Positions 1-11,751 of a stretch of 64,000 nucleotides of DNA are shown piece by piece. The stretch is from Trematomus loennbergii (lineage: Eukaryota > Chordata > Actinopteri > Perciformes > Nototheniidae). The translations under genes and the position numbers were made by a program. Numbering within the stretch: the first letter of the stretch is position 1; each line of letters opens with the position of its first letter. Where the stretch lies: NCBI GenBank assembly GCA_012861695.1, contig JAAOOA010000033.1, positions 24,532,044 through 24,596,043 of the forward strand. The letters run 5' to 3'. The notes beneath the pieces are model-generated. The model did not search any database, was not told the origin of the DNA, and was given only the letters and a program-made list of their open reading frames with translations.

Positions 1-503
1 GTGTATGGTGAATGAGAAAATGAAGCAAGTTAAATGGACACCAGTGAACAGGAAATAAATGGACTGTATTTAACTGGAAACTTTGTATCAAACTTTTATT
101 CACCTAGCAAACTTTGTGTGCGTCAATTATGCCAACATAGCAGATCCTCAGAGGCTTAAAGCGTTGGCTTAGCCTCTACATGAGTAACTGCAGTGATTAT
201 ACAAAGAAGAGACACTGAAAATGTATTCTAAAATAAAAATGTTCTTGGATGTGTACTTCCTGATGGATGAACATTCTAGGGTTACCCATTCTATTTCTGA
301 CCGGGAAGATATCTCAAAATTAAATGAGAATGCTGATCAGCATATCCAGTCTACTGTGAAGGATATCATGAGGCAATCAAATGTAAAACAAAATGTTTAT
401 GATTGATGAAAGTAGCAGATCTGTCACATTTGACCCGAACACAACAGTAGGGTAAAAAGCATTATAAAGGACACAGGTATTCTTAAATCCGTTCATTTCC
501 TAC

Positions 504-735
504 CTGTCTCAGGGACTCTGAGGTGCCGCGTGTTGCTCTCCCTCCCGTACAAGCTGCTGCCGTAGGGACGCACTTTGAACTCGTACTTGTAGCCTCTCTT
601 TAAGGGCCCCACCTGGGCCTGGAAGCTGGGCACGGTCACTTTGTTTGCCGCCCAGTCGGAGCTGGCAGGCAGCAGAGAGCGGTACAGAACCTCAAAGCCG
701 TCCAGGTAATGAGGCTGGGCGGGGAGGGACTGCAG
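504..735 (-). CDS. robo4: robo4 exon: first fibronectin type III domain (main part)
   Basis: The 232-nt exon opens after a clean acceptor (ttttctgagcag) in phase 0 and closes at ACAG|gtagga in phase 1. It encodes about 77 residues with FN3 hallmarks: the strand motif YLDGFEVLYRSL, then GYKYEFKVRPYGSSLYGRES, where the tyrosine-corner and 'RV-type' strand residues sit in their usual places. The end HLRVPET corresponds to the ROBO4 stretch just before FN3-2, so the next exon should begin the second FN3 beyond the window. The reading frame is open without any indel, unlike two exons further upstream. FN3 domains of Robos act as stalk between the ligand-binding Ig domains and the membrane. Confidence 0.85.
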
Positions 736-816
736 CTGCTCAGAAAACACAACATGGATCATAAACCTGAAATATTCACGCTCTCTCTGAAAGTCTTCGA
801 GTTAGCTGGCCTCTAC

Positions 817-932
817 CTTCCACTGCACTTGTGATATGTTAGAGCCAGGGGCCACAATGCTGACGTTCTCCAGGGCCACTCGCAGGGCCGACAGCTCTTT
901 GTGCAGGTCTCTCTGTGTAGTGCTGCTAGCAT
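817..932 (-). CDS. robo4: robo4 exon: linker between Ig3 and FN3, first FN3 strand
   Basis: This 116-nt exon lies between acceptor tgtttccag and donor GGAAG|gtagag, phase 1 in and phase 0 out. It encodes about 38 residues: a polar linker (ASSTTQRDLHKELSAL) followed by RVALENVSIVAPGSNISQVQWK. The second part is the first strand of the FN3 domain and aligns with mammalian ROBO4 at the same place (R-x-x-LENV, then x-W-K). This exon is the strongest argument for Robo4 over Robo1-3, which carry two more Ig domains here. Reading frame intact. Confidence 0.82.
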
Positions 933-1770
933 CTGGAAACACAGGTTTATTTATTGGTATTTTTGTATTATTTAAAAGAATGGATACACAGGTCAGGACT
1001 TGTATTACTCATTGCATTTGAAAGCAGAGTTGATGGTTAGTATCTCTGTAGTTGGTAACTAATGGGTCGCAACATATTAACATTTTATTCGTTTTGTCCT
1101 CAGGTTAATTCTAAATAAGGCATAATACATAACAAATACTCATACACATAATCTGCAAGGAAAAAGTGTCGGTAGTGTAGTTTATATTCCAGCTTGGTGT
1201 CAGTGGTACATGTGCAGTATGAAACTGTTGTAGGGATTTTCCATACAACAGAATGAAGGCTGTGTATGTTATTTTTATAATGCACACAGATTTCAGCAGA
1301 TTTGTGTAACTTTTATGCAGGTTATGTGGATCATCTTTCAGTCAAACGTACTAAAATTAGTTTATATGGTTCCCTTATTTAATAATAAGAATACAAATAT
1401 AACCAGCTGTTACTGCAAGACTGAATTCTTAGAGGGTCCCATACAAGCTGGGGCTCTTCTGTTAAATGATTTGAACACCTATTAAGGTGCTCTGTATACA
1501 GATCTTCTTGTCAATGTCTATATCTGTTAGAAACTAACATTAGCCTGAATCTTGCCAGAGGAATGGCTGAGGTGTGTTTCTACTCCTAATGCCTTATTAA
1601 CTACAAGCTGTTTGTTGCACCTAAACACGATTTGTAGAGATGTAGGTGTAGCTAAAATAAGAGACCCCAGTCTGTCTGTATCTTCCGGTATGTGGACAAA
1701 TGAAGCTCAGCACTCACACTCCTTGGGTCAGCTGGCAAACTGATAACAGAGTGTATTTCTCATCATTTAC

Positions 1771-1898
1771 CTTCAACCAGTAGCTGTGCGCTGGCACTGA
1801 CCACCCCCACATCATTGACAGCAGTGCAGGTGTACTTCCCAGCATCCTCAGCTGTCACATAGTGGATCTGCAGAGTCTGGTCTGGGTTTATAAGATAC
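1771..1898 (-). CDS. robo4: robo4 exon: second half of Ig3
   Basis: The exon begins after tgtgtgtgcag in phase 2 and ends GTTGAAG|gtaaat in phase 1 (128 nt). It encodes YLINPDQTLQIHYVTAEDAG followed by KYTCTAVNDVGVVSASAQLL, the back half of an I-set Ig domain with the canonical D-x-G-x-Y-x-C motif holding the second disulfide cysteine. It pairs with the exon at 2397-2535, which carries the first cysteine. Frame intact. From memory, mammalian ROBO4 has only two Ig domains, so an Ig3 in this gene is a notable difference. Confidence 0.85.
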
Positions 1899-1983
1899 CT
1901 GCACACACAAGAAGAGCAATTAGCTTACTGCCATCTCTTTTACAATAACTTACATTTAGATTTTTGCAGATGATTTAGGTCAT

Positions 1984-2155
1984 TTCATGTATCTACCAAT
2001 CAGAGGTCAGAGGTGCAATCCCACCCACTGCAGTCAACAAGTGTCAAAGCGTCCTTGGGCAACATACTTAACCCCAAAATTGCTCCGGTATTGATGTGTA
2101 TGTAAATTGCTTTGGATAAAAGCATCAGCTAAATAACTTGTAATAATGTAACAAC
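1984..2155 (+). mobile_element. old tRNA-derived SINE copy in a robo4 intron
   Basis: A degraded relative of the SINEs at 19,013 and 61,563. It keeps the B-box-like ggtgcaatccc, the segment matching 'ccactgcagtcaac', the 'ccccaaaattgctcc' block and the 3' tail 'ttgctttggataaaagc'. The head is too decayed to recognise an A box. It lies between the two Ig3 exons and does not touch their splice sites. Confidence 0.7.
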
Positions 2156-2396
2156 ATGAAATAGCACGATTGTGAAGGACATTTTGAAGAATCTGCTACC
2201 AAATCTTTGAGCAATTATTAGGTCACTTCTTCCAGCTAAAGGATGGTTATCAAATCTGTATTAGTGCTAGAGGTCAGCTCTGCGTAACAAATATATTTCT
2301 TCACACTGCAGTAATATAAATAGCAAACATATTTATTAGAACATATTGATCAGGTGTAGAGTTGGCTCTATGAATGGAGTGTGTATGTCTGGGTAC

Positions 2397-2535
2397 CTTC
2401 CGTTGGGCAGTGGCCCCTGCTCTCTGCTCCAGGCAACAGAAGGGGGGGGGTCCCCTTTAGCCCTGCAGTAGAACTGTGCAGACTGGCCTGTCCTCACTGA
2501 CACGTCTCCAGGCCTCAGCACCAACACAGGCTTGG
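2397..2535 (-). CDS. robo4: robo4 exon: first half of Ig3
   Basis: This 139-nt exon lies between acceptor ccaatgcag and donor CGGAAG|gtaccc, phase 1 in, phase 2 out. It encodes KPVLVLRPGDVSVRTGQSAQ, then FYCRAKGDPPPSVAWSREQG and PLPNGR: the front half of an I-set Ig domain with its first cysteine and the core tryptophan (VAW). The run G-D-P-P-P is the typical loop before that strand in Robo Ig3. No frameshift, despite the C-rich stretch that corrupts other exons. Confidence 0.86.
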
Positions 2536-3100
2536 CTGCATTGGAGAAGAACAGAGGAGATTAAATCATACTGTGCTGTATAGAGGTGCAGGGATGAGTC
2601 CAACACCTGGAAACAAGTCACTTCCTGTTTCCTTGTCTTAAAATCAATTGTTTTATTGAATTAGTTTATGGTTAGATGCCTAAAATAAGACCTGTGGTTA
2701 AGACAAGCTAATTACATTTTCAGGTTTTGTTCGATGACATAAAATACATACAGTATCAGGCGGCGCCAGCTTCTATGTTTAAAAAAATGCAGCATGACTA
2801 ATAGAGACTACTAAATGTCCACACGCCCAACTTTAACCGCCTTAGGCTTAGCGGTGTTTAATGTTAGACTTTTACTACTGGCGATTGCATCAACTATCAT
2901 ATAGCTGTGTTAATATGTGGAGATTATCCTGCTTATCAAAACTTGTAAGTATAAAAAATGTGTGTTGGAGTTCAAAAATCCCATTGCTTTTAGTCTAGGA
3001 GAGGTTGCAATGCTAACTTCTGGGTTGGCCTACAAAGCTACGTCCTCCCTGCACCATCCCATACTGCACATGAATAACAGTTATGAGCATGTTGTCTCAC

Positions 3101-3222
3101 CCAGCACAGAGAGCCGGGCCGCCCTGCTCTCTCCACCCCCGCAGTGTTTCTGGCCACACACACATAAGCTCCAGAGTGGTTTCTCTTTCTGCAGAAGCGA
3201 TGATCAGCTTCCCACTCAGCTC
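3101..3222 (-). CDS. robo4: robo4 exon: second half of Ig2, with two apparent 1-base deletions
   Basis: Acceptor ctgctgtag and donor GCTGG|gtgaga are intact. The encoded protein changes frame twice: ELSGKLIIASAER in frame 1, then NHSGAYVCVARNTAG, then ESRAARLSVL in a third frame. Together these follow the Robo Ig2 pattern (GKL-I-x-A-E, then S-G-x-Y-x-C-V-A-x-N, then ESRAARLSV). The exon is 122 nt; the flanking phases require 121 or 124, so two one-base deletions would explain it, one near AGAAAGAGAAACC (about 3,180-3,190) and one near GCGGGGGTGGAG (about 3,137-3,145). Either assembly errors or true inactivating indels; errors seem more likely (see findings). Confidence 0.78.
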
Positions 3223-3689
3223 CTACAGCAGGGCAGACAGGAGGCACACAATATCACACACTGCACTTCACACATGAAGTCTGGCTCTCAGCACAGAATA
3301 TAAGATAGGATTTCAGAACAGAAACTGTAAATGATCATCTGTTGCACATTTTTTCTTTGTTTTGAGTCATCCCTTTGCCATGTTCTCCTGCTGACTCATG
3401 TCAACTAAACTAGGGACACTTTGTCAAAAGAGTGATGTGTAAAAAATAGTTATTATATTACCAAATTAATTTGACTTAGGTTTTATTCATGTTTCCAACT
3501 TTTAAGTGTGACATTCAATGTGTTATTTCAACATAGTAAGAAGTAACCAAATGCAAAATGATTTAAACTGCGAGGAGCGGGTTTTTGACGATCCGCACAG
3601 GTCCGCTGTTGTCCGCACGTCAATGTCCTGCAGACGGCCGGACTCGGCCGTTAGCAAATGTTGGAAGTTTCAGGCCGATCGGACAATAT

Positions 3690-4340
3690 ACATGGGAGGT
3701 ACAGCAGTAACATAAACATTGTGTTTGATGGCGAGTGATCTGTCGCCATGGCAACGGCATATGATGACACCCCATAATACGCTTAGATGTCTTGAGGGCT
3801 GCATCATACCCAAACATGATAAATGTTGTGCCGTTTGGAGCATGTTCACTGGGATTATAGCAAGATCGTGTTTTTTGGCGAGGGATGTGTTGCCATGGCA
3901 ACGGCATATAACGAAACCTCACATATAGAGGTCTTCAGGGCTGGACTGTAGCACACATGTGATGTTTGACCACTTTTTAACCATTTTCATACGAGTTATA
4001 GCATTATTGTGTTTTACGGCGAGGGATGCGTTTCCATGGCAACGGCTTATGATGACACCCCATAAATGACATAGAGCTGTTCAGGGCCGGAGCGTTAAGG
4101 ATAGTCTGAAGTCTGGAGATGTTTGGACCATTTTCCTTTGAAAACAACAACATCGTGTTTTATGGCGTGGGATGCGTTTCCATGGAAACGGAATATAATC
4201 TTAACCTTAAGCCATGGCAACGCCACATTATGTAACCTCAGGTTTGACGTAGAGCTGTTCAGGGCAGCAGTGTTAACCATCATGTGACGTTTGGGGGCAT
4301 TCTGAGTATGTACGTTGGAGTTATGACATCATCGTGTTCC
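3690..4340. repeat. array of about 145-bp units, each carrying an RFX-type palindrome
   Basis: Four and a half diverged units repeat with a period of about 141-147 bp. Each has 'gtgtttt(g)atggcgagggat', then a CCATGG-centred palindrome, then 'ggcatatgatgacacc'. Palindromes are at 3,742-3,755 (GTCGCCATGGCAAC), 3,889-3,902 (GTTGCCATGGCAAC, perfect), 4,030-4,043 (GTTTCCATGGCAAC), 4,176-4,189 (GTTTCCATGGAAAC, perfect) and a partial one at 4,211-4,221. The array is inside a longer GC-rich repeat-like block of about 3,560-4,600, whose ends I could not define. No coding potential recognised. Confidence 0.75.
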
Positions 4341-5084
4341 ATGGCGAGGGATCTCCTAGCATCGAGCGAACGTGAAAATGGGCGCTGCATAACTACTACG
4401 CCGTGCGGTGAAAAGTGACGCTTTCTGATCACTTTTAATCCCCCATGTCAAAGCCCACGTCACTAGGCGCACGCGGCCTATCTGCCGCATGGTTTTTTCT
4501 GAACCTTTTTCTGTGCTCCCGCCGGTCGTTTCCCTGTTCAGTGTAGGGTTGTCGCTTCGGAGCAATTACTATAGGGTCTTCACCGACCTCTGGTCTCAGA
4601 CCCTAATTATGACTTTCTGATTGGACATCATGGTCCACTTTTAAAAATCACTATAACTTCACCACTCTAACTATCATACGACATCACCAGTTTTCATAGA
4701 TGAATTATGTCACAGCTTAATTTAGTCTCTAATTTGATGTATTTGAGTCTAAGAGTCGTTGCATAAATGTTTAAAATGATACTTGACAGAGAATTGACAA
4801 ACTAGAAATACTGTCTCAAAGTGGTATGCCTTTGACAATTATTCAAGAAAACAAAATCACAGGCATTTTTCATATATGCAGTTAGATATATGAACAATTG
4901 AAAATGAAGGGAGGGAGTGTTTGTTTGTTTTCCCCCTCTTTCCCCCTGCATAGTGAGGGTGACAATACAAGATATCCCTTTGTGAATCTAACATATTCAG
5001 TTTAAACTTGTGCAGCATTGGAAATGTTACTAGGTTCATATTTAAAAGTATTCTGGTTTCAACACAACATGTAAATGTGCTTAC

Positions 5085-5242
5085 AGTGTAGTGGTGATCA
5101 GTGCTGTTGATGCGCAGGCCGTCCTTCTTCCACATCACATTAGGTTCAGGGTGTCCCACCGGGGGGGCGCAGTTCAACACAGCCACTTCCCCCTCTGCCA
5201 CCTCCACATCACTGGGCTGCACACTGAACTCGTCCTGCAACC
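5085..5242 (-). CDS. robo4: robo4 exon: first half of Ig2
   Basis: The exon is 158 nt, from acceptor tgtgtggttgaag (phase 1) to donor TACACT|gtaagc (phase 0). It encodes GLQDEFSVQPSDVEVAEGEV followed by AVLNCAPPVGHPEPNVMWKK and DGLRINSTDHHYT. The D-E-F-x-x-x-P-S-D-V start, the cysteine followed by P-P-x-G-H-P-E-P, and the W-K-K-D-G segment are all signature features of Robo Ig2. An N-glycosylation sequon (NST) is visible. Frame intact. Ig1-Ig2 is the region that binds Slit in Robo1-3; whether Robo4 binds Slit is disputed in the literature. Confidence 0.88.
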
Positions 5243-7015
5243 CTTCAACCACACACACACAGTCAGGGTTAGTCCACACACACTTCACAGGAAGAACTGT
5301 TCAATACATCACAGGCTCCTGTGCATCCACAGCAGTAAGCATCACAGAGCCTATGCTAATAGCATGCAGTAATCATGGTTCTGTAGATGTCGTACACGGC
5401 CTTATCACCTAGATACTCATGTCCATGTCAAATATTATTCAAACAACATGCAAGTTACATGGTGTTAGCAATATCAGCATCAATAACCATAGCAACAAGA
5501 TCATTCTCTGAACAAAGATTATGAAATAAAAATGCACATGTCTCACTGGAAATGTTATCAATACCATTATATAATTGTTGATGTGACGGAGTTGTTCTCA
5601 CACAGAGAATATTATTTTGTATAAATGTAGTGTAATAAGTTCACACAGACAGTGTAAAACATAGTTTGGCTAATCTTTAAAGAAACTGTCTTTCTATAGG
5701 CTACCTTTGACGATTATTGAATTATTTTAGACTAATGTTCCACATATGCATACTGAAGTTCATACATTAACCGGTTCATTCAAACATGATATCAAGTGCA
5801 GAGTAGATGTGAAAATAATGTCTTACAGCAAAACAGCAAACTCATTCTCACAATTCTGTGACAGAGGCCAAACTAAGGCTGGGCAATATACTGTTTATCT
5901 GTTGCGGCTATTTGTCCCTAAACCCTAAAACAAACAAAACAAATACAAACTCAAAACTGCAGCAGGGACCTGATAAGGAATCTTACGCAGGATGAAGTTC
6001 ATTGTTTGGGCAAGAATTGAGTTTGTTCTGTTTATTTTCCTTAGGTTTGGAAGATCAACCCAAACAAAGAACATGGCTTTTACTCCTTCTACTCCCCTGA
6101 TAAAACACAAATGCTTTTTTCCGGGGCAGTCACTGCTCCACCTGTCTGAAGTAAATACCCAAACCCCCAGTGACTGAAGCTGCCTTCAAAACAAAAGCAT
6201 AGAGAAACTGCTCATTGATGACATGACTACATCTTGATCAAAATGCCATATACAAAACAGCAAGAAAATACATGTTCAACTATTAGACATTACAAATGAA
6301 TACATGAATGATGTAAATTACTGCTTTATTTTATTGCTATATTACTATATTTGTATTACAGTGTTCTTAATATAGTTCGCTATCTGTGTACTTTTTTAAA
6401 ACATTTGTTTGAAATGTTTATGTATGCACCATGACAAGTCCAATTCCTCGTATGTGTGAACCTACCTGGCAATAAACCCGTTTCTGATTCTGATTCTGAT
6501 AGTATATATGAGACAATACAGTATCTCGTAGGATATGGTGATGGATTTATTTTCCAGACTTTAGAGACTTCATTACAGTAAAGGGATTCAAGTGATGTTT
6601 CAATGTCTCTGACACATGGCAGACTGCAGATCATACAGTTAAGCAGCAGCTGGGAATATTCAGATAGAAAATGTGCATAGAGTAGCTGGGGCCGTGCTGA
6701 CTGCCATCTACTGGTGGGGATGCCTTTTGATCAAATAACCCCTTATAACCAATATGCACCACTCTGCACAATTGTAATGTATATATCATCCAATGCCAAT
6801 ATGTGTCTATAGTATATTTCTATATATCTCTGTAGCTTAGTGAGATTGTACATTGTATTCATTTTTTCAATATTTTCTTTATATTGTGTATTATTTAGTT
6901 ACTCTAGTTATTATGTCCTTTCTATTGTGAATTTGTGTATACTTGCTGCTAATGCTCATTTTTATTTTTATATATTTGATTCTTATTGTATCTTTTAAAT
7001 ATTTGTAACTCGTTG
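5243..7015. other. robo4 intron sequence, little recognisable
   Basis: AT-rich intronic sequence without supported exons. The only recognisable piece is at 6,418-6,507: 'ggcaataaacccgtttctg' followed by repeats of 'attctg', the usual 3' tail of a fish non-LTR retrotransposon in plus orientation, truncated. Short open frames here show no domain. Confidence 0.5.
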
Positions 7016-7074
7016 ACAAAACAATTATCCACATTTGGGATAATTTGGGATCTCTTTATTATCACCAGATTAAG
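7016..7074. repeat. target-site duplication, copy at LINE 3' end (59 bp)
   Basis: These 59 bases, from 'acaaaacaattatcc' to 'caccagattaag', recur at 13,666-13,724 with one mismatch (c/t at 7,032 against 13,682). They flank the LINE exactly, so they read as its target-site duplication. This is far longer than the roughly 5-20 bp usual for non-LTR elements. Confidence 0.8.
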
Positions 7075-8439
7075 GCAAGGCAAGGCAAGGCAAGGCAAGT
7101 TTATTTATATAGCACCTTTCAACATAAGGCAATTCAAAGTGCTTTACAAAAATGGAAGACATTAAGACAATGGCATTTAAAATCAGTCATTAAAAATAAA
7201 AGATAATAAAATTTACATTAAAAGAAAAAATACATGGATAAAAGTTACAGTGCAGTTTAAGATATGAATAGTTCAATTAAAAGCAGCGGCAAAAAGAAAA
7301 GTCTTCAGCCTGGATTTAAAAGTAGTAAGAGTTGCAGCGGACCTGCAGGTTTCTGGGAGTTTGTTCCAGATATTTGGAGCATAATAACTGAACGCTGCTT
7401 CTCCATGTTTAGTTCTGACTCTGGGGACAGAAAGCTGACCAGTCCCTGAATACCTGAGAGTTCTGGATGGTTCATAATTTAGCAGTAGGTCAGACATGTA
7501 TTTTGGGCCTAAACCATTCAAAGCTTTATAAACCAGCAACAATATTTTGAAATCTATTCTTTGACACACAGGAAGCCAGTGTAAGGACTTCAGAACAGGA
7601 GTGATGTGATCCACTTTCTTAGTGTTAGTGAGGACTCGAGCAGCGGCGTTCTGAATTAGCAACAGCGTTCTAATAGATTTTTTAGTGAGACCTGTAAAGA
7701 CACCATTACAGTAGTCCAGTCTACTGAAGATAAAAGCATGGACAAGTTTTTCCAAATCCTGCTGTGACATTAGTCTTTTAATCCTGGATATATTCTTTAG
7801 GTGATAGTAGGCTGATTTAGTAACTGTTTTAATGTGACTGTTGAAACTCAGGTCAGAGTCCATGACTACACCTAGATTTCTGGCTTATCTGTTGTTTTGA
7901 ACATTGCAGACTGAAGCTCAGCGCTAACTTTTATACGTTCTGCCTTGGCTCCAAAAACCATTACCTCAGTTTTATCTTTGTTTAATTGGAGAAAGTTCTG
8001 ACACATCCAGTCATTGATTTGTTCAATGCACTTACTCAGTGTTTGAATTGGAGCATAGTCTCCTGGTGAAATTGTTACGTACATTTGTGTGTCATCCGCA
8101 TAGCTATGGTTAGGCCTGTCACGATAATTAATTTAGTTGGACGATACATTTTTCTGGAAATTATTGCGATAAACGATAATATTGTTGGCACCGTTGTAAG
8201 ACCATTTTAGACCACTGACATAATGATAATATATAATAATAAGTCAAGTACATCCTTTCAAACATAACTTGTTATTGAACATTCAACATTGCAAATTAAA
8301 TGTGAAATAATATTAAAATATATAAATTATATATAATAAATAAAAGAAATTAATTAAATTATAAATTAATTAAATCACACACAACCAAAACAATAAATTA
8401 AATAGTCAGGCTGGAAAACAGAGCTCTCTCTCTATCTAT

Positions 8440-8767
<328 letters not shown>

Positions 8768-8877
8768 TAAATATGAGCACACATTATCTCACAAGCAAAA
8801 AAAACCCTCCTTAAAACAACAGTCAAGTGTACAGTCCACTGTCAAAGACCCAGATGCCTCAACAGGCCATATCCAAA

Positions 8878-9114
8878 TCAGTTTTTCAAAGTTTTCGAGC
8901 AAGGAACAACAACATGTTTGCATTGTAGGGCAAATGCATCTTTGATTGTAAACTGTCGGGAAGGTGAGGGCTCTCCATCTCCAGCTCCCGTGTTTGCTAC
9001 CAGCTGGGAAAACGGAATGGGGTGGTTGTGTTTTAGATGTAGTTTAAAATGCGTGGTATTGCCTGCTTTTGTCGCTACCTTTTTTAAACAAATGCGACAC
9101 ACCGCCCGGCTCAT
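8878..9114 (-). pseudogene. BED-type zinc finger remnant of a hAT transposase
   Basis: The 78-residue frame contains AVCRICLKKVATKAGNTTHF followed by KLHLKHNHP: the C-x2-C ... H-x3-H arrangement of a BED finger as found at the N-terminus of hAT/ZBED transposases. Nothing like the catalytic core (DDE triad and dimerisation domain) follows, so this is a residue of the parent transposase kept inside a shortened element. It could still be transcribed, but I see no reason to call it a gene. Confidence 0.8.
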
Positions 9115-10488
9115 TCAAGTCCGTAGGTTCGCCTCATTGATTTGGCTTGAATCCAAAATACTGCCACACCGGAGAATTGAGATGTGTAGTTAGGTTTTGT
9201 AACCAATTCCATTTCACTTTAAATTCCCCGCGAGTAAGTCACACGTTGTCTCCCGCTTGTCGCTATATTGTTAATTTGGCTGCTACGCTGCTGCACGTGC
9301 ACACGGAGTGTCCTGACCTGGCTGTGTGTCAGCCCCGCCCCTCACAGCGCGCGTGGCCGGCATCCACAGCGCGCCTGCAGCCACAGCGCTCCTGGCTAAA
9401 ATGCCTTATGTAAACGGCAATTTATCGAGCTCAGAAAAGTTATCGAGTCCATTTTAATTTATCGTACGATAAGTCAATTTATCGATTATCGCGACAGGCC
9501 TAGCTATGGTAACTTATTTTGTTGTTTTTCATTATCTGAGCCAGTGGTAGCATGTAGATGTTAAAGAGAAGAGGCCCCAAGATGGAGCCTTGAGGTACCC
9601 CACATGTCATATTTGTCAACTCAGATGTGTATTTACCTATAGAAACAAAGTTTTTTCTGTCCTTTAAGTAGGACTCAAACCAATTTAGAACTGTTTCCGA
9701 AAGTCCCACCCAGTTTTCTAGTCGGTCTAGTAATATGTTGTGGTCAACAGTATCAAACGCAGCACTGAGATCTAATAATACTAACACTGAAGTTCTGCCA
9801 CTGTCTGTGTTTAAGTGGATGTCATTGAAGACCTTTACAAGAGCAGTCTCAGTGCTGTGGTTTGGACGAAATCCTGACTGGAACACTTCCAAACAGTTAT
9901 TTAAATGCAAGAAGTTACTCAACTGTTGAAATACAACTTTTTCAATGATTTTACCTAGAAATGGCAGGTTTGATATTGGCCTGTAATTGTTCATTACTGA
10001 GCATCTAGATTATTCTTTTTTAAGAGCGGTTTAATGACTGCAGTTTTCAGGGCCTCTGGAAAAATACCTGAGTGAAGAGATGTGTTTACTATATGAAGTA
10101 GATCTGAGGCCATGCAAGGAAAAACATCTTTGAAAAATCCTGTTGGAATAATATCAAGGCAGCAGGAGGAGGATTTCAGAAGTTGAATAATGTCCTCTAA
10201 GTTTTTACCATTAATCTGATGGAATTGTGTCATGGTGTTTGAATTGATATTAGGTGGACATAGGGACAACACATTTGCTGTACCTGATGCAGAGGCACTG
10301 ACTGCTTGTCTAATTTTCTGAATTTTGTCAGTGAAGAAGGAGGCAAAATCATTGCACGCCCTGGTGGATAGAAATTCAGAGGCTACTGACACTGGGGGGT
10401 TAGTTAGTCTGTACGGTAGCAAACAAGGCACGTGCGTTGTTTTTGTTTTTGGTAATGATGTCAGAGAAGAAAGACTGTCGTGCGTTTT

Positions 10489-11568
10489 TCAATTCCAAAT
10501 TATAAAGGCCAAGTCTCTCTTTATAGATTTCAAAGTGAACCTGGAGATTTGTTTTTCGCCACCTACGTTCAGCTTTTCGACACTCTCTTTTTCTGTTCTC
10601 ACGGTCATGGCCTTTCTCCATGGAGATATTTTCTTGCCAATCACTTCCTTTACCTTAGTTGGAGCAATGGTATCTATAACATTTTTAATTTTTGAATTAA
10701 AATGATCTACTAGCTCATTTACTGAGATGTTAGCAGGGGCAAGTGTGGATGAAAAATTATGAGTAAACATTTCCCTAGTATTTTCAGTTAAATATCGCTT
10801 TGTGGTTACCTCTTTCTGAACATTTTTGTGAACAGAAATAGAGCTCTCAAAGAAAACACAGGAATGATCAGAGAGTGCAACATCAGTCACCACAACCTTT
10901 GAGATATTCAGACCCTTTGAGATAATTAAGTCCAGAGTGTGCCCCTTATTGTGCGTGGGCTCCGCCACATGCTGAGTCAGTCCATAGTTATCAAGAACAC
11001 AAAACAGTTCTTTAGCCCCTCTGTCCTGGGGGTTGTCAACATGGATGTTAAAATCACCAACAATGACTAGACGGTCAAAGTCAATACACACTATAGACAG
11101 CAGTTCAGTAAAATCATCAAAAAAGCTTGCACAGTATTTGGGTGGTCTATAGATATTTAGGAACAGAGCTCGAGAGGAGCATTTCAGCTGAAGGGCCACA
11201 TATTCAAAAGAAGCAAAGTCCCCATAAGATGTCTTCCTGCATTGAATGGAATCATTGAACAAAATAGCAACTCCACCCCCTTTCTTATGCATTCTTTCCT
11301 GACTCATAAAACTAAAGTTGGGAGGGGTTGATTCGATAAGAACAGCTGCACTGTTATTTTGTTCAATCCAAGTTTCCGTTAAAAACATAAAATCGAGATT
11401 GTGCTCAGTGATAAAATCATTGATTAAAAATGTTTTTCCTGCCAAAGACCTGACATTTAATAAAGCTAGTTTAAGTTTGTTAAATACACTATCAGTAAAT
11501 TTGTGACAAGCTGTGGCTGACATGGAATCACTGCTAAATTTGATAACCTCACACAAACGTTTGAGCAC
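10489..11568 (-). pseudogene. LINE ORF2: AP-like endonuclease domain
   Basis: A 359-residue frame starting in the LINE. It shows the endonuclease/exonuclease/phosphatase fold motifs in order: LALLNVRSLAGKTFLINDFI, FLTETWIEQ (the catalytic ET-W), GGGVAILF, the IVGDFNIHVDNPQ segment, GHTLDLIIS, and VALSDHSCVFFE (the terminal S-D-H). This domain nicks the target DNA to prime reverse transcription. The frame is open through the whole domain and is lost by a frameshift at about 10,620, where the RT-linker frame takes over. It overlaps the 3' end of ORF1's spacer by nothing visible. Confidence 0.9.
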
Positions 11569-11751
11569 TTCCTGTTTCTAAGCTGATTTACCGCTCTTAA
11601 TCTATTACCTATCAACACAGATATCGGCAAAGCTACTGGCAGGCAGGGCCCCGGCATGTGCTGGAAAGAGTTGAGAGTGCCATATGCCCTTGAGCCTGGA
11701 CCCAGCACATATCAGTAAAAGTTTGTTGCGTTTTGTACACACACATCCTTA

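Noticed and set aside
8878..9114. ZBED-type host gene
   Set aside because: Only the BED finger remains, inside a hAT element with both termini and target duplication.
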